64,000 nucleotides of DNA from a virus. The stretch is taken from the IMG/VR virus record IMGVR_UViG_3300034050_000451, positions 186,001-250,000 of that record; one strand, written 5' to 3'. The notes below the pieces were generated by a model, which saw nothing but the letters and a program-made list of their open reading frames with translations, was not told where the DNA came from and made no database searches. Below, in pieces: positions 24,658-32,863 of this stretch. Each line of letters begins with the position of its first letter. Positions within the stretch are counted from its first letter, which is position 1. Position numbers and translations under genes: made by a program.

Positions 24658-24768
24658 CTAAATTTCATCTACACCATCTACATGCGTATCTCCATACTCA
24701 TCATCGGTGTGGGGTTCGTTATTCCACTCTTCATTAAAATACTTAAAAGTTGGATATTTGATTTCCAT
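24658..24768 (-). CDS. Short acidic protein, 36 aa
   Basis: Read from the minus strand: MEIKYPTFKYFNEEWNNEPHT...DGVDEI. Acidic, no domain. It ends just before a non-coding stretch and begins one base after 24770, where the neighbour stops, so it is part of the same packed operon. Confidence 0.45.
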   Translation of the reverse strand: MEIKYPTFKYFNEEWNNEPHTDDEYGDTHVDGVDEI

Positions 24769-24769
24769 C

Positions 24770-24964
24770 TTAAAATATATTAATTACAATTTTTGCTATT
24801 TGATTTTGTGATACCCGAATGGGTACTATTGTATCCCCTGTTATAGGGTTGATTAGAAGTCTACCATCGTTCAACATTTTGTTTTGGGCCGCTGTAAGTG
24901 ATTCCAATATCTTTTTAGTGATAAGTGGGTCTTGTACTTCTGCCTCTGATAGTAAACCAAACAT
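24770..24964 (-). CDS. Hypothetical protein, 64 aa
   Basis: Helical N-terminus (MFGLLSEAEVQDPLITKKIL) and a short beta end (ITGDTIVPIRVSQNQIAKI). No family recognised. It lies within a packed series of small genes between 24.1 and 26.2 kb. Confidence 0.6.
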   Translation of the reverse strand: MFGLLSEAEVQDPLITKKILESLTAAQNKMLNDGRLLINPITGDTIVPIRVSQNQIAKIVINIF

Positions 24965-24975
24965 AATCTATTCTC

Positions 24976-25251
24976 CTAATAAGATAATTTAACCCCTACA
25001 ATGCATTCTACCAATCCTTCGTACTTTGAATCAATTGGTGTGATTGATGTTATAATCCATTTTGATTTTTGAAAATTAAGTACTCCTCCTACCGATAATA
25101 CCGGTCCACCTTCAAAGTCAAACATTACCGTTTCACCGGAATCATTTGTTGATGTTCTTTGAAATTGAGATTCCCCAGTAATCCTAAGTCTATTGGTATC
25201 TAATTTTTCGATAACTCTCTCTAATCCGTATCTGCTTTTAATCATTTCCAT
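24976..25251 (-). CDS. Hypothetical protein, 91 aa
   Basis: Beta-rich protein with VMFDFEGGPVLSVGGVLNFQ and WIITSITPIDSKYEGLVEC, which could be a small beta barrel. It is not a family I can name. Confidence 0.6.
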   Translation of the reverse strand: MEMIKSRYGLERVIEKLDTNRLRITGESQFQRTSTNDSGETVMFDFEGGPVLSVGGVLNFQKSKWIITSITPIDSKYEGLVECIVGVKLSY

Positions 25252-25262
25252 ATCAATAAGTA

Positions 25263-25439
25263 TTATAGTTGATATTCTTTTAGTTTTTCATTATAAATAG
25301 TATCCAAAGATTCAATTAAATCCTTGTCATCATACATATTACTAAAATTATTTATTAATTTTTTCACACTTCCATTTGCCATTGCAGCGTATTGTGCAGT
25401 TTTAATTGTATTTAGTACTTTAAAGTATGCTTCTTTCAT
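25263..25439 (-). CDS. Small helical protein, 58 aa
   Basis: Read from the minus strand: MKEAYFKVLNTIKTAQYAAM...NEKLKEYQL. Its start overlaps the stop of the next gene by 3-4 bases (ATGA), strong support for a coupled gene. Function unknown. Confidence 0.6.
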   Translation of the reverse strand: MKEAYFKVLNTIKTAQYAAMANGSVKKLINNFSNMYDDKDLIESLDTIYNEKLKEYQL

Positions 25440-25897
25440 ATGATTCCTCTAATTTGTAATTCTGATTTAGTGTAACCAAGCTTACATTGTTTTTTATACC
25501 ACCAATATAAATCTTCAGTAGTACCCTTACCCCGCTTTCTTTCCATAGCCTTCTCCCATAAATCCTTTTCGAATTCTTCGGCTAATGCTCTTTGTAATTC
25601 TCGCAATCGTTTATTCTCATCAGTATTACCTACTTCATCTAACTTAAGAGCTTTTACTCTTTTAATTCTACCAGCATACAATGCCTCCATCTCTAATTGA
25701 GCTGGGTCTGAAATAAGTGCATTCTTTTTAGTCAATTCATAAGCTTCAATCGCAAGTTCTCTATTATACTTTGCCTCATCAAAATAAGGTGAAACTTCAA
25801 AATCACCATTTTGAATCCTTCGGAGTAATGGAGCTGATTTTGGTAGTGGCTTCTTTCTAAGTTTAGATGTGTACCAACGGAATTTATTATATGCCAT
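25436..25897 (-). CDS. Hypothetical helical protein, 153 aa
   Basis: Basic, helical protein (FRWYTSKLRKKPLPKSAPLL...KRLRELQRALAEEFEKDLWEKA). Could be a nucleic-acid-binding or structural protein. No family recognised. One base from the next gene. Confidence 0.65.
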   Translation of the reverse strand: MAYNKFRWYTSKLRKKPLPKSAPLLRRIQNGDFEVSPYFDEAKYNRELAIEAYELTKKNALISDPAQLEMEALYAGRIKRVKALKLDEVGNTDENKRLRELQRALAEEFEKDLWEKAMERKRGKGTTEDLYWWYKKQCKLGYTKSELQIRGII

Positions 25898-25898
25898 A

Positions 25899-26162
25899 TT
25901 ACAATTTTTGGATTTGTTCTAATATATCAGTAACTTCTGTTTCTGATAAATACCCAATAACATCATCTGTAATTGGAGTATCATATGTCAAATCACCATC
26001 AGTACCTAATACTGCTAATTCATATTTTCCCCTATCACCACCATAGGTATATGGGGTCTTAACTACACTAGCACCATATCCATTTTCAAATATGATACGA
26101 CTCATCACACCTCCCATTCCGGCAGTATGTGGTTTAAATTCTAAATCTTTGAATGTTTTCAT
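25899..26162 (-). CDS. Conserved phage protein, 87 aa
   Basis: The start at 26162 (MKTFKDLEFKPHTAG) is chosen because P12 lies just upstream. MKTFKDLEFKPH...ENGYGASVVKTPYTYGGDRGKYELAVLG is the pattern of a small family common in tailed phages; function unknown. Confidence 0.75.
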   Translation of the reverse strand: MKTFKDLEFKPHTAGMGGVMSRIIFENGYGASVVKTPYTYGGDRGKYELAVLGTDGDLTYDTPITDDVIGYLSETEVTDILEQIQKL

Positions 26163-26208
26163 CTTTATCTTTTTTACGAATGCTTGTATATTATAGTAAT
26201 TCATATTT

Positions 26209-26240
26209 CAAATATACAAAAAATAATTCAAATAACCTAA
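26209..26240 (-). promoter_or_regulatory. Promoter, variant -33 box (P12)
   Basis: TTAG, 20 bases, TATATTTG. It drives 26162 and the genes downstream and overlaps the stop of the small gene at 26237-26383. Confidence 0.6.
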
Positions 26241-26383
26241 TTTCTTTCCAAAATCTTTTTTAATTGTGATTCTTTCAATAGTTTCTTTGGTTCTTGTTTT
26301 TTGGATTTGTCCTCTTCCAATGGAATTCGATAGTTCTTTACTAACTTTTCCATCCAATCTTTGGTGTCTTTACTCATACTCAT
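26237..26383 (-). CDS. Small basic protein, 48 aa
   Basis: Read from the minus strand: MSMSKDTKDWMEKLVKNYRI...LKKILERN, lysine-rich. It overlaps the end of the DNA ligase by 14 bases. Could be a ligase accessory; no evidence beyond position. Confidence 0.5.
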   Translation of the reverse strand: MSMSKDTKDWMEKLVKNYRIPLEEDKSKKQEPKKLLKESQLKKILERN

Positions 26384-27464
26384 TTCTATTTATTTTTATA
26401 ACATAAGGAAATCGGGGAATTCCATCCGGTGTTAGGTTAAAGTACTTAACAGTTGCTTCTTTACCTATCAAGGAATCTTTGTTTTCTAAAATCTCAGCTG
26501 TTTCAGCAAATGTCCCCTTTACATTTGATTTGAATCGCTTTCCATCTTTGGTATTAAATACCATATATCCACAAGTGCCGGTTCGGTTACCCTCACCTTC
26601 ACATATATCTAAAATCGTATATTCCTCATCTACAAAGGATTTATGCTTCAAAAGGTACTTACTTCGTTTATTCTCATAAAGTCCACCAGTACGAAGCATT
26701 TGCCCCTCATAACCCTGCTCAACATATTTACCATACAAATCCATAACACCAGCCTCATCCCTAACAGGGTGGGTTGTTACAAACTCACAAGTAGATGGTA
26801 ACTTAACACCATACAATGCTTTGAATCTTTCAACAAATTCACCACCATGTGATGGGAAATCATAGATATGGTATTTGATTACTTTTTTACATTCCTCTAA
26901 ATCAGATGGAGTTGGCTTTGTTTTTTTCACCAACGATACAATCTTATTGAAATCATTAGCGAACTTATCAGCGTACAATTCTCCATCAAATATTAGATTT
27001 GGATTCTCATCAAACAAATATTTCATTGATTCAAAAATGTGAGGTGCTGATACAATTGGTTTACCATTCCTACTAAACATACCATCTTTGGTAAGGATAC
27101 ATCGGATACCATCTAATTTTGGTTGAGAGAATATTGGGTATTCAATTTTATCTTTGTAATCTTCCCACTTGGCCGCCAACATAGGTTCAAAGTATTGTTT
27201 AGTATCAATGTTATTAATACTTTCAAAATAACCACTCTCTAACTTTTTAGTTCTCTTAGCTATTGCTTCTTTAAGAGCTTGTTCGTTATCAGTAGTACCA
27301 TTTGCTTTACCTTCATTTTTACCATACACAACTGTCCATGTGTTTGTGGTAATTACTCCACCACATTGTCCACTATGAGTTCTGTATTTATTATCGGATA
27401 CTTCAATTGTCCACTCTTGAGTTGCACCTGTCTTAGTTTTTTTGTAAATCGTTTCTAATTTCAT
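26370..27464 (-). CDS. ATP-dependent DNA ligase with N-terminal WGR-like domain
   Basis: 364 residues. Residues 1-80 (WTIEVSDNKYRTHSGQCGG...NEQALKEAIAKRTKK) resemble a WGR domain that binds DNA ends. The nucleotidyltransferase domain carries SQPKLDGIRC, where Lys116 takes AMP; LIFDGELYA, EGQMLRTGG and LLKHK are later motifs, and the C-terminal OB fold ends YFNLTPDGIPRFP. It seals nicks in phage DNA replication and repair. The 111-residue gene upstream overlaps it by 4 bases. Confidence 0.92.
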   Translation of the reverse strand: MKLETIYKKTKTGATQEWTIEVSDNKYRTHSGQCGGVITTNTWTVVYGKNEGKANGTTDNEQALKEAIAKRTKKLESGYFESINNIDTKQYFEPMLAAKWEDYKDKIEYPIFSQPKLDGIRCILTKDGMFSRNGKPIVSAPHIFESMKYLFDENPNLIFDGELYADKFANDFNKIVSLVKKTKPTPSDLEECKKVIKYHIYDFPSHGGEFVERFKALYGVKLPSTCEFVTTHPVRDEAGVMDLYGKYVEQGYEGQMLRTGGLYENKRSKYLLKHKSFVDEEYTILDICEGEGNRTGTCGYMVFNTKDGKRFKSNVKGTFAETAEILENKDSLIGKEATVKYFNLTPDGIPRFPYVIKINRNEYE

Positions 27465-27796
27465 CGTAATATGAATTTTAATACATTGTATTTTATTTTG
27501 TGGAATTTATTGAATGTTCGAGGTGACCATACTTTGTGGTCTTGCAACTCATCCAATTGCTTTGCTAAAGTATTCCTTAAAAAGAACAAATCACCCTCCC
27601 ATCTAAATCTAAATCGGTTTGTGTAATTTGGTAAGAAACATAAAAATTTAAATAAATAATAAGAATGCAATCCCTTTGTTATTTTCAGAATTTCAACACC
27701 CCATTGTTCATAAGGTCCGTTGATGTATATATTAAGTAATTTTATATTTAAATTGAACTTTCGCATTTTCCAATCTATTGTTTGGAGTATTTTCAT
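27461..27796 (-). CDS. Hypothetical basic protein, 111 aa
   Basis: Basic protein, rich in aromatic residues (YYLFKFLCFLPNYTNRFRFRW). A start at residue 11 (MRKFNLNIK, 27766) is also possible. No family recognised. It overlaps the ligase by four bases, so it may be a partner. Confidence 0.55.
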   Translation of the reverse strand: MKILQTIDWKMRKFNLNIKLLNIYINGPYEQWGVEILKITKGLHSYYLFKFLCFLPNYTNRFRFRWEGDLFFLRNTLAKQLDELQDHKVWSPRTFNKFHKIKYNVLKFILR

Positions 27797-27828
27797 AGTT
27801 AATCTTTTTTTTTGAATTTAGAGATTCA

Positions 27829-27845
27829 GGGGGGTATTACCCCCC
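27829..27845 (-). other. Strong GC hairpin downstream of the MoxR gene
   Basis: GGGGGG-N5-CCCCCC, a perfect 6-bp GC stem in an AT-rich gap, in the 23 bases after the MoxR stop. There is no U-run right after it, so it may be an attenuator, a 3' stabiliser or a weak terminator. Confidence 0.6.
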
Positions 27846-27868
27846 ATCTCATTTATAATTGATTAACC

Positions 27869-29077
27869 TTAGAACATTGGGATTTCATCTACTAACTCTT
27901 CTTTTTGTTCGGTAAAAAGAGCTTCTGCTGATGTATCTTTAACATATTTTTGAACCAGTTGTTTCACATAAGTTCTTTCAGAATCTACACCACCATCATT
28001 AGAGAAGAATGGGAAGATTGAAATTTCAGCTGATTCGAATAAATCGAATCCATCATAAATTAATCCAGCCATTTCAACACTAGCTCTCGTCGATACCATA
28101 GCGGTAACTTTACCAGAATCACTCATCGATTGAGTTCGAGTGTGGTGAGCGATTTCAGCGATTGCTTTCAAATCATAATCATTAACCTCAGGGAACATAA
28201 ACTTTAACAATCCAAATTCCTGCTCATCATTTAGAACATCCATTTCGATAGTTACGAAACGGTCTAAGATAGCCCTATCGATTACCCTAGTCGAAGTATA
28301 TTCAGAACCTATGTTAGCGGTAGCGATAAAGGTAACACCTTCAGCCACTTTAACAATTGGTGAACCTTCAGCCTCATCCAAACGTAAGTAACGTTGTCCA
28401 CCATCTAAAACGGTCATCAAAATGTTCCAAGCATCAGGGTGAGCTCTACTCAACTCATCTAATAGAATCACAGCGTTTGGAGTTTTAATTGCTTTAACGA
28501 ATGCCGATTCAGCGAAGAAAGTTCCTTTGTTTTTATCAAAGTGAGTATTACCAATCAAAGTAGCACGAGGGTCTTGCGTTGCTCCTAAGTTGAAGTAGAA
28601 ATCAGGTCGGTCAAGTGCTTTAACCAATGCTTTAGCTGCCATTGTTTTACCACAACCAGCAGGTCCAGTCATCATAATGTTTTTAGCTCTAACAGCTGAA
28701 CGAACTAAGTATTTCCACTTTAGAGGTGTCATCACCAATTCAATTGGTTTCAAATCAATTGAACTATTGTGAATGAAATCTTTGATTGCGTTATGGTCAC
28801 CTTTATCTTCAAATTGAACACCACCATTATCGGTATTCATTGGGGAAACTAAGTTATTATAAACTTCCATTCCCACTTTTCGGAAAACCTTCTTACCATT
28901 CTTTTGAACGAATGCCTGAAGAGCCAATCCCTGCTCAAATGCATCTTTACGAGTACCGGTTCCGATACCCATTGTACCAACTTTTTGACCTTTAGTGTCA
29001 ATTAACTTAAATGAGTTACCAAAAGCTTCTACTTTGTAAACCTCATTTCCTACGAATCCAATTTTTAAATCTTTCAT
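27869..29077 (-). CDS. MoxR-like AAA+ ATPase (CobS-like)
   Basis: 402 residues. Walker A GPAGCGKT (138-145), Walker B NAVILLDELSRAHP (201-214), sensor region VTFIATANIGSEY and an arginine finger region RAILDRFVTIEM fit the MoxR/CobS subfamily. These hexamers work with VWA proteins to remodel or insert metals in enzyme complexes. CobS-like ATPases are a regular part of cyanophage and marine T4-like genomes. Here its VWA partner is encoded just upstream (29530-31647). Confidence 0.88.
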   Translation of the reverse strand: MKDLKIGFVGNEVYKVEAFGNSFKLIDTKGQKVGTMGIGTGTRKDAFEQGLALQAFVQKNGKKVFRKVGMEVYNNLVSPMNTDNGGVQFEDKGDHNAIKDFIHNSSIDLKPIELVMTPLKWKYLVRSAVRAKNIMMTGPAGCGKTMAAKALVKALDRPDFYFNLGATQDPRATLIGNTHFDKNKGTFFAESAFVKAIKTPNAVILLDELSRAHPDAWNILMTVLDGGQRYLRLDEAEGSPIVKVAEGVTFIATANIGSEYTSTRVIDRAILDRFVTIEMDVLNDEQEFGLLKFMFPEVNDYDLKAIAEIAHHTRTQSMSDSGKVTAMVSTRASVEMAGLIYDGFDLFESAEISIFPFFSNDGGVDSERTYVKQLVQKYVKDTSAEALFTEQKEELVDEIPMF

Positions 29078-29115
29078 TTTTATTTATTTTAGGGTTTTAA
29101 TTAATTACTCTCTCA
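29078..29115 (-). promoter_or_regulatory. Conserved 5' leader element
   Basis: mRNA-sense GAGAGTAATTAATTAAAACC then CTAAAATAAA upstream of 29077, a variant of the shared leader (ACCCT instead of ACCCCT). Confidence 0.5.
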
Positions 29116-29124
29116 ATTACCTGT

Positions 29125-29156
29125 CTAATATACGAACAATTTCTGATATAAACAAG
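29125..29156 (-). promoter_or_regulatory. Bacteroidota-type promoter (P13)
   Basis: CTTG, 20 bases, TATATTAG. Drives the MoxR gene. Confidence 0.7.
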
Positions 29157-29182
29157 CTTTTTGCCAATTATTTTTGCTTTTT

Positions 29183-29407
29183 TTAATAATAAAATCGACT
29201 ATAATAACCTAATGTACCAGTATCCGAATCTGCGTTGTCTATAAACCCAAATCCTTTGTAATTATTGGTATTGAATAGGATTCTTTCAATGGTGGTGGCA
29301 ATGCCAGCCTTAAATGCCACTGTAGCGAACTCATCGGTTCGTTTTAGTTGTTCATTAGCCCAATCCAACATAGTACTAACTTCAATCGTTTTTTTACTTT
29401 TAGCCAT
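29183..29407 (-). CDS. Conserved small phage protein, 74 aa
   Basis: EVSTMLDWANEQLKRTDEFA, AGIATTIERILFNTNNYKGFGFI is a recurrent small phage family (a helix followed by a Y-x-G-F motif). Activity unknown. It stands between the VWA and MoxR genes with its own promoter. Confidence 0.7.
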   Translation of the reverse strand: MAKSKKTIEVSTMLDWANEQLKRTDEFATVAFKAGIATTIERILFNTNNYKGFGFIDNADSDTGTLGYYSRFYY

Positions 29408-29430
29408 AATTTAGGGGTTTTTTAAGTGAT
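29408..29430 (-). promoter_or_regulatory. Conserved 5' leader element (weak copy)
   Basis: mRNA-sense TCACTTAAAAAACCCCTAAA directly before the start at 29407; keeps the ACCCCTAAA core. Confidence 0.45.
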
Positions 29431-29455
29431 TTAATCTATCTATCAATCTTATACT

Positions 29456-29487
29456 CAAATATACAAAAAAGACTTGAGATAAACAAG
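29456..29487 (-). promoter_or_regulatory. Bacteroidota-type promoter (P14)
   Basis: CTTG, 20 bases, TATATTTG. Drives 29407. Confidence 0.85.
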
Positions 29488-29529
29488 CCTTTTTCTAATT
29501 ATTTTCAATAAAGTTATTAACAATTTGAA

Positions 29530-31647
29530 TTATTTTGTTAAGAACAACTCATTTATTGTTTTAGTTATTTGAGCCACATTTGTTACATCGATTTTCTTAG
29601 CTCCCTTACCATACATCTTCTTAAATCCTCGAGATGGTTCGGTTGTATTTGACCACTCATCTACAAAGTAAGAAAGAGTTTTAATTCCCATTCCTTCGAT
29701 TTGTTTAACCATTTTACGAGTGTGTTCGAATGCCGGTTCACCACTATATCGGAAAGAACCACCTTCAAAGTAAGGTTCACCATCTGAGATGTTTAGGAAG
29801 TAAGAATCCATATCGTTATTAGAACCTAAGAAATTCTTCATAATTGCCTCAAAACATAATCCCTCAGGAGTAGTACCACCAGCTCTAAGTGCCGGAAACA
29901 TTTGTTTTACCTTTGAGAACTTATCAATACGAGAATCGTAAGCCATAACCACATATGGTGAATTACCATGTGTAGTTCTGAATGAAACCTGAATTGATAG
30001 GTTTTGAATCATATCAACTGCTTTACAAAGTGCAACCACATTGGTTAAGGTATTAACCCATTTAGAACCACCCATTGAACCACTAGCATCAATTGAGATA
30101 TGTAGGTTAGCTTTTTTGTAAGAATCGGTTTCCATATATTGGAACACATTTTCATTACCAAATCCTAATGATGAAATCATTCGTTTATCAATACTACCAT
30201 TCTTTTGGCGATTGAACACCGTAGAACGGTCCTCACCTCTAACCTGAAGTTTCTTTCCTAATATAGTTCCAATTCGAATTCCATTTTGAACTTCAGTCTC
30301 ATAATGCATTTTAATCAATCCAGTCTCTTCAGGTTTGTACCAATTGTTATCAGTCATTGGGAACATTTGATTTTCAAATAATGATTTGGTAAGTTTCTTA
30401 ACTACTATACAAGTTGTACCCTTTCGAGAGTTACCCCAACCATCATTAACACCAGCACCAACTGAAGTAATTTCTGAACCACTTTCCTCAATTGCGTTAA
30501 CATTATTTGCTTCAGTTCGAGTGATAGATTTTTTACGAATTTCACCTCTCATAAACTCTTTCTGCTTTTGAATTTTCTTTTTAAGGAGGTTTTTTTGGTT
30601 ATCACTAAGAGTTAATTTATTTGATTCCTTACCACCTTCAGTTGATTCAGTTGCTTCACCACGCTCAACACCTTCAGGCATTTCAATTTCCATAGAAGAA
30701 CCACCAGTTGGTTTACTATCCATATCACCCGTCATTGGAGATGAACCATCCAATGAATCCATTAAATCATCAAATTCAGAATCACTCATTTCACGTGATT
30801 CATTTGAACTACCATTACCATTTCCATTTTGATTTTGATTTTCTTCAGAATCACCCTGTCCACCAGTACCCTCACCTTCACCATCAGATAATGATGGTAA
30901 GTTATTTAGAATAATTTGAAAAACTTCCATAGCCACATTAAATGTATCTAAGGTAGATTTCAATCGGTTAATAGTACCTAAACCAATTGTTTTATAGATT
31001 TCGGTGAAACCCGGTAAAGCGTTAAGGTTTGTATTTTTGTTGTGAATGTTAATGATTCGGAACATATAAGAATCAATTGTTGATTCAGTATATTCATCTG
31101 AAGTTAATCCCTTATCAATTAATGGGTCATTAAAGTATTTATCGTACATTGAACGATAGTAATCTCTATAACCCGGAGCGGAGGTAAAAACGTAGTAATC
31201 AATTCTACGGTCCTCAACCACATTCCAAATATCTTTGATAGTTGAAATTGGATTAGTAATACCTTTTTTGATTGCCCCATCTTTAATATGAGATGGAACC
31301 AAATTGTAAATATCACCTAATGTTTTAAAATCTGAAAGTTTAATGTGAGAACCTTCGTGCAATGCTAATCCAACAGCCACATCAAAATCCTTAGGGTCTA
31401 CGATTTGTGAACCAATTACCACAGTCTTACCATCGGTATAGGAATCACCACGTGTACTAAATTTAACAGGAATTGAATCGTTGGTAACGATATTAACGAA
31501 GTTGGAGATAGCTCGTTTAGAAGCGGCTAATTTGTAAAGGTCATGTGATTTACGTTCCACATCATTCATTTGATTAACAATGATGTCATCATCTTCCCAG
31601 TCCTTTAACCAATAAGAAGAATTTCCGTACTTTTTAAATTTACTCAT
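29530..31647 (-). CDS. VWA-domain protein with HExxH motif (CobT-like partner of MoxR)
   Basis: 705 residues. An HExxH zinc-type motif occurs at VGLALHEGSHIKLSDF (97-101), then an acidic, low-complexity linker (GEGEGTGGQGDSEENQNQNG, about 255-275), and a C-terminal VWA domain whose MIDAS is LHISIDASGSMGGSKW with GGTTPEG later. CobT in cobaltochelatases has the same order: acidic linker, then VWA. It likely forms a complex with the MoxR ATPase. The HExxH could be a real protease site or a structural zinc site. Confidence 0.82.
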   Translation of the reverse strand: MSKFKKYGNSSYWLKDWEDDDIIVNQMNDVERKSHDLYKLAASKRAISNFVNIVTNDSIPVKFSTRGDSYTDGKTVVIGSQIVDPKDFDVAVGLALHEGSHIKLSDFKTLGDIYNLVPSHIKDGAIKKGITNPISTIKDIWNVVEDRRIDYYVFTSAPGYRDYYRSMYDKYFNDPLIDKGLTSDEYTESTIDSYMFRIINIHNKNTNLNALPGFTEIYKTIGLGTINRLKSTLDTFNVAMEVFQIILNNLPSLSDGEGEGTGGQGDSEENQNQNGNGNGSSNESREMSDSEFDDLMDSLDGSSPMTGDMDSKPTGGSSMEIEMPEGVERGEATESTEGGKESNKLTLSDNQKNLLKKKIQKQKEFMRGEIRKKSITRTEANNVNAIEESGSEITSVGAGVNDGWGNSRKGTTCIVVKKLTKSLFENQMFPMTDNNWYKPEETGLIKMHYETEVQNGIRIGTILGKKLQVRGEDRSTVFNRQKNGSIDKRMISSLGFGNENVFQYMETDSYKKANLHISIDASGSMGGSKWVNTLTNVVALCKAVDMIQNLSIQVSFRTTHGNSPYVVMAYDSRIDKFSKVKQMFPALRAGGTTPEGLCFEAIMKNFLGSNNDMDSYFLNISDGEPYFEGGSFRYSGEPAFEHTRKMVKQIEGMGIKTLSYFVDEWSNTTEPSRGFKKMYGKGAKKIDVTNVAQITKTINELFLTK

Positions 31648-31680
31648 ATTTTTAGGGTTTTAATTAATTTATCTCTTAAT
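31648..31680 (-). promoter_or_regulatory. Conserved 5' leader element
   Basis: mRNA-sense TAAGAGATAAATTAATTAAA then ACCCTAAAAA upstream of 31647. Confidence 0.6.
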
Positions 31681-31688
31681 CTTATACT

Positions 31689-31720
31689 CAAATATACGAC
31701 AAATACCTGAGATATCCAAA
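31689..31720 (-). promoter_or_regulatory. Bacteroidota-type promoter (P15)
   Basis: TTTG, 20 bases, TATATTTG. Drives the VWA gene. Confidence 0.88.
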
Positions 31721-31731
31721 TAAAATTGAAG

Positions 31732-31872
31732 TTATTTTTGATAAAATTTATCAATCTCTAATTTGGCTTGTTTTAGTGTCTTTTTAGCTTTGGTTTTTTT
31801 ACCACTAAAAAGTAGTTCCATCGACTCGATTAACAATCGTCTGTGGGTTGGAAGGGTGTTTTTTGGTTTCAT
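31732..31872 (-). CDS. Short basic protein, 46 aa
   Basis: Read from the minus strand: MKPKNTLPTHRRLLIESMEL...KQAKLEIDKFYQK, lysine-rich. It has its own promoter and shared leader, which supports a real gene. Function unknown. Confidence 0.6.
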   Translation of the reverse strand: MKPKNTLPTHRRLLIESMELLFSGKKTKAKKTLKQAKLEIDKFYQK

Positions 31873-31905
31873 ATATTAGGGGTTTGATTAATTACTCTCT
31901 CAATT
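31873..31905 (-). promoter_or_regulatory. Conserved 5' leader element
   Basis: mRNA-sense AGAGAGTAATTAATCAAACC then CCTAATATAT before the start at 31872. Confidence 0.55.
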
Positions 31906-31911
31906 ACCTGT

Positions 31912-31943
31912 CTAATATACGAATAATATTTGATATAAACAAG
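31912..31943 (-). promoter_or_regulatory. Bacteroidota-type promoter (P16)
   Basis: CTTG, 20 bases, TATATTAG. Drives 31872. Confidence 0.7.
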
Positions 31944-31970
31944 GGTTTTCTTAAAAATCTTACGATTTTC

Positions 31971-32129
31971 TTAAAAATCTTCCTCAAATGTAGATGGAAA
32001 ATCTGAATCTAAGTCTGCTAATAGAAATAATAACTCTTTTCTAGCATCCTCTACCTGTTTCCACTCTTCATATGATATTGCCTCCTCTAAACCATCAATA
32101 ATATCTTGAATTCTTTCACTTATATCCAT
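31971..32129 (-). CDS. Short acidic protein, 52 aa
   Basis: Read from the minus strand: MDISERIQDIIDGLEEAISY...DSDFPSTFEEDF. Helical and acidic. It lies alone between the VWA region and the CpeT-like gene. Function unknown. Confidence 0.55.
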   Translation of the reverse strand: MDISERIQDIIDGLEEAISYEEWKQVEDARKELLFLLADLDSDFPSTFEEDF

Positions 32130-32176
32130 AATAATGTTTTTATTTATATGGGTTTAAATATAAGATATTTGAAAAA

Positions 32177-32863
32177 TTAGTGATTTGCAACTTTTGAGTA
32201 GATATATGGACCTGTTTTTGGCCCCCATATTTGAGTTCCAGAATCATCCCAACCCCTCTCCCAACTAATAACTTCGTGTTGGTATATTACAAACTCAGTT
32301 GTAGTGTAGGTTGCTCCCTTAAATGAGCCTTTACAATCCGATTCATTGGTACTACCTCTAAATGCCCCTAAGTTATCTTTGTATATCTTTATATCACACC
32401 CCACTTTATATGGTAGGTCATAGATGGCAAGTGCCTTTAGTTTGTTGGTATCAACTTTAAATGTTATATCATCTAAATTAAACTTACCAGACGCAACTTT
32501 GGTATCAGTTAGTACATTCCAAAAATCAACTTCATTTGGTATTGAGAATATGTTTAAACCAATGTAATAATCATCAATTTGGTATATTGCGTATATACGT
32601 TGTCTATATGGATAGTACTTACCCTCAATTAGTTCACCTTGCTGAGTATAGATTAGAGTCGCTTCATCATGTGTATCATACTCTACAGTCCTTACTAATA
32701 CATCACCTCTGGTGGTATCAATGGTTGAATGGTATTTAGTTGAAAACCTACCTGTAATTGAATGTATGTACTTATCAAAATCAAGTGAGTCCAATTTGGT
32801 TTGAGAATATCCAAATATTGGTAGTAATACTACGGAAATGGTTATAAAAATAAACTTTTTCAT
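32177..32863 (-). CDS. CpcT/CpeT-like bilin lyase homologue, secreted
   Basis: 228 residues. The signal peptide MKKFIFITISVVLLPIFGYS is followed at once by Q, a common Bacteroidota end. The body follows the CpeT family: ITGRFSTKYH (36-45), YYPYRQRIYAI (83-93), a conserved Cys in LPYKVGCDIKIYKDNLGAFRG, ESDCKGSFKGATYTTTEFVI and ISWERGWDDSGTQIWGPKTG. In cyanobacteria CpeT/CpcT attaches bilins to phycobiliprotein cysteines, but Bacteroidota have many CpeT-like proteins of unknown role. In this window it may handle a bilin made by the heme oxygenase and reductase at 11-12 kb. Confidence 0.82.
   Translation of the reverse strand: MKKFIFITISVVLLPIFGYSQTKLDSLDFDKYIHSITGRFSTKYHSTIDTTRGDVLVRTVEYDTHDEATLIYTQQGELIEGKYYPYRQRIYAIYQIDDYYIGLNIFSIPNEVDFWNVLTDTKVASGKFNLDDITFKVDTNKLKALAIYDLPYKVGCDIKIYKDNLGAFRGSTNESDCKGSFKGATYTTTEFVIYQHEVISWERGWDDSGTQIWGPKTGPYIYSKVANH

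Noticed and set aside
30708-30914. Plus-strand histidine- and asparagine-rich frame
   Set aside because: It is the antisense of the low-complexity acidic linker of the VWA protein; composition alone explains it.
27869-31647. Cobalamin synthesis (CobS/CobT cobaltochelatase)
   Set aside because: The pair resembles CobS/CobT only in domain type; no CobN or other B12 genes are present.
31947-31981. Direct repeat TTTTCTTAAAAATCTT
   Set aside because: A two-copy 16-base repeat at the end of a small gene; likely a local slip, with no insertion-element features.
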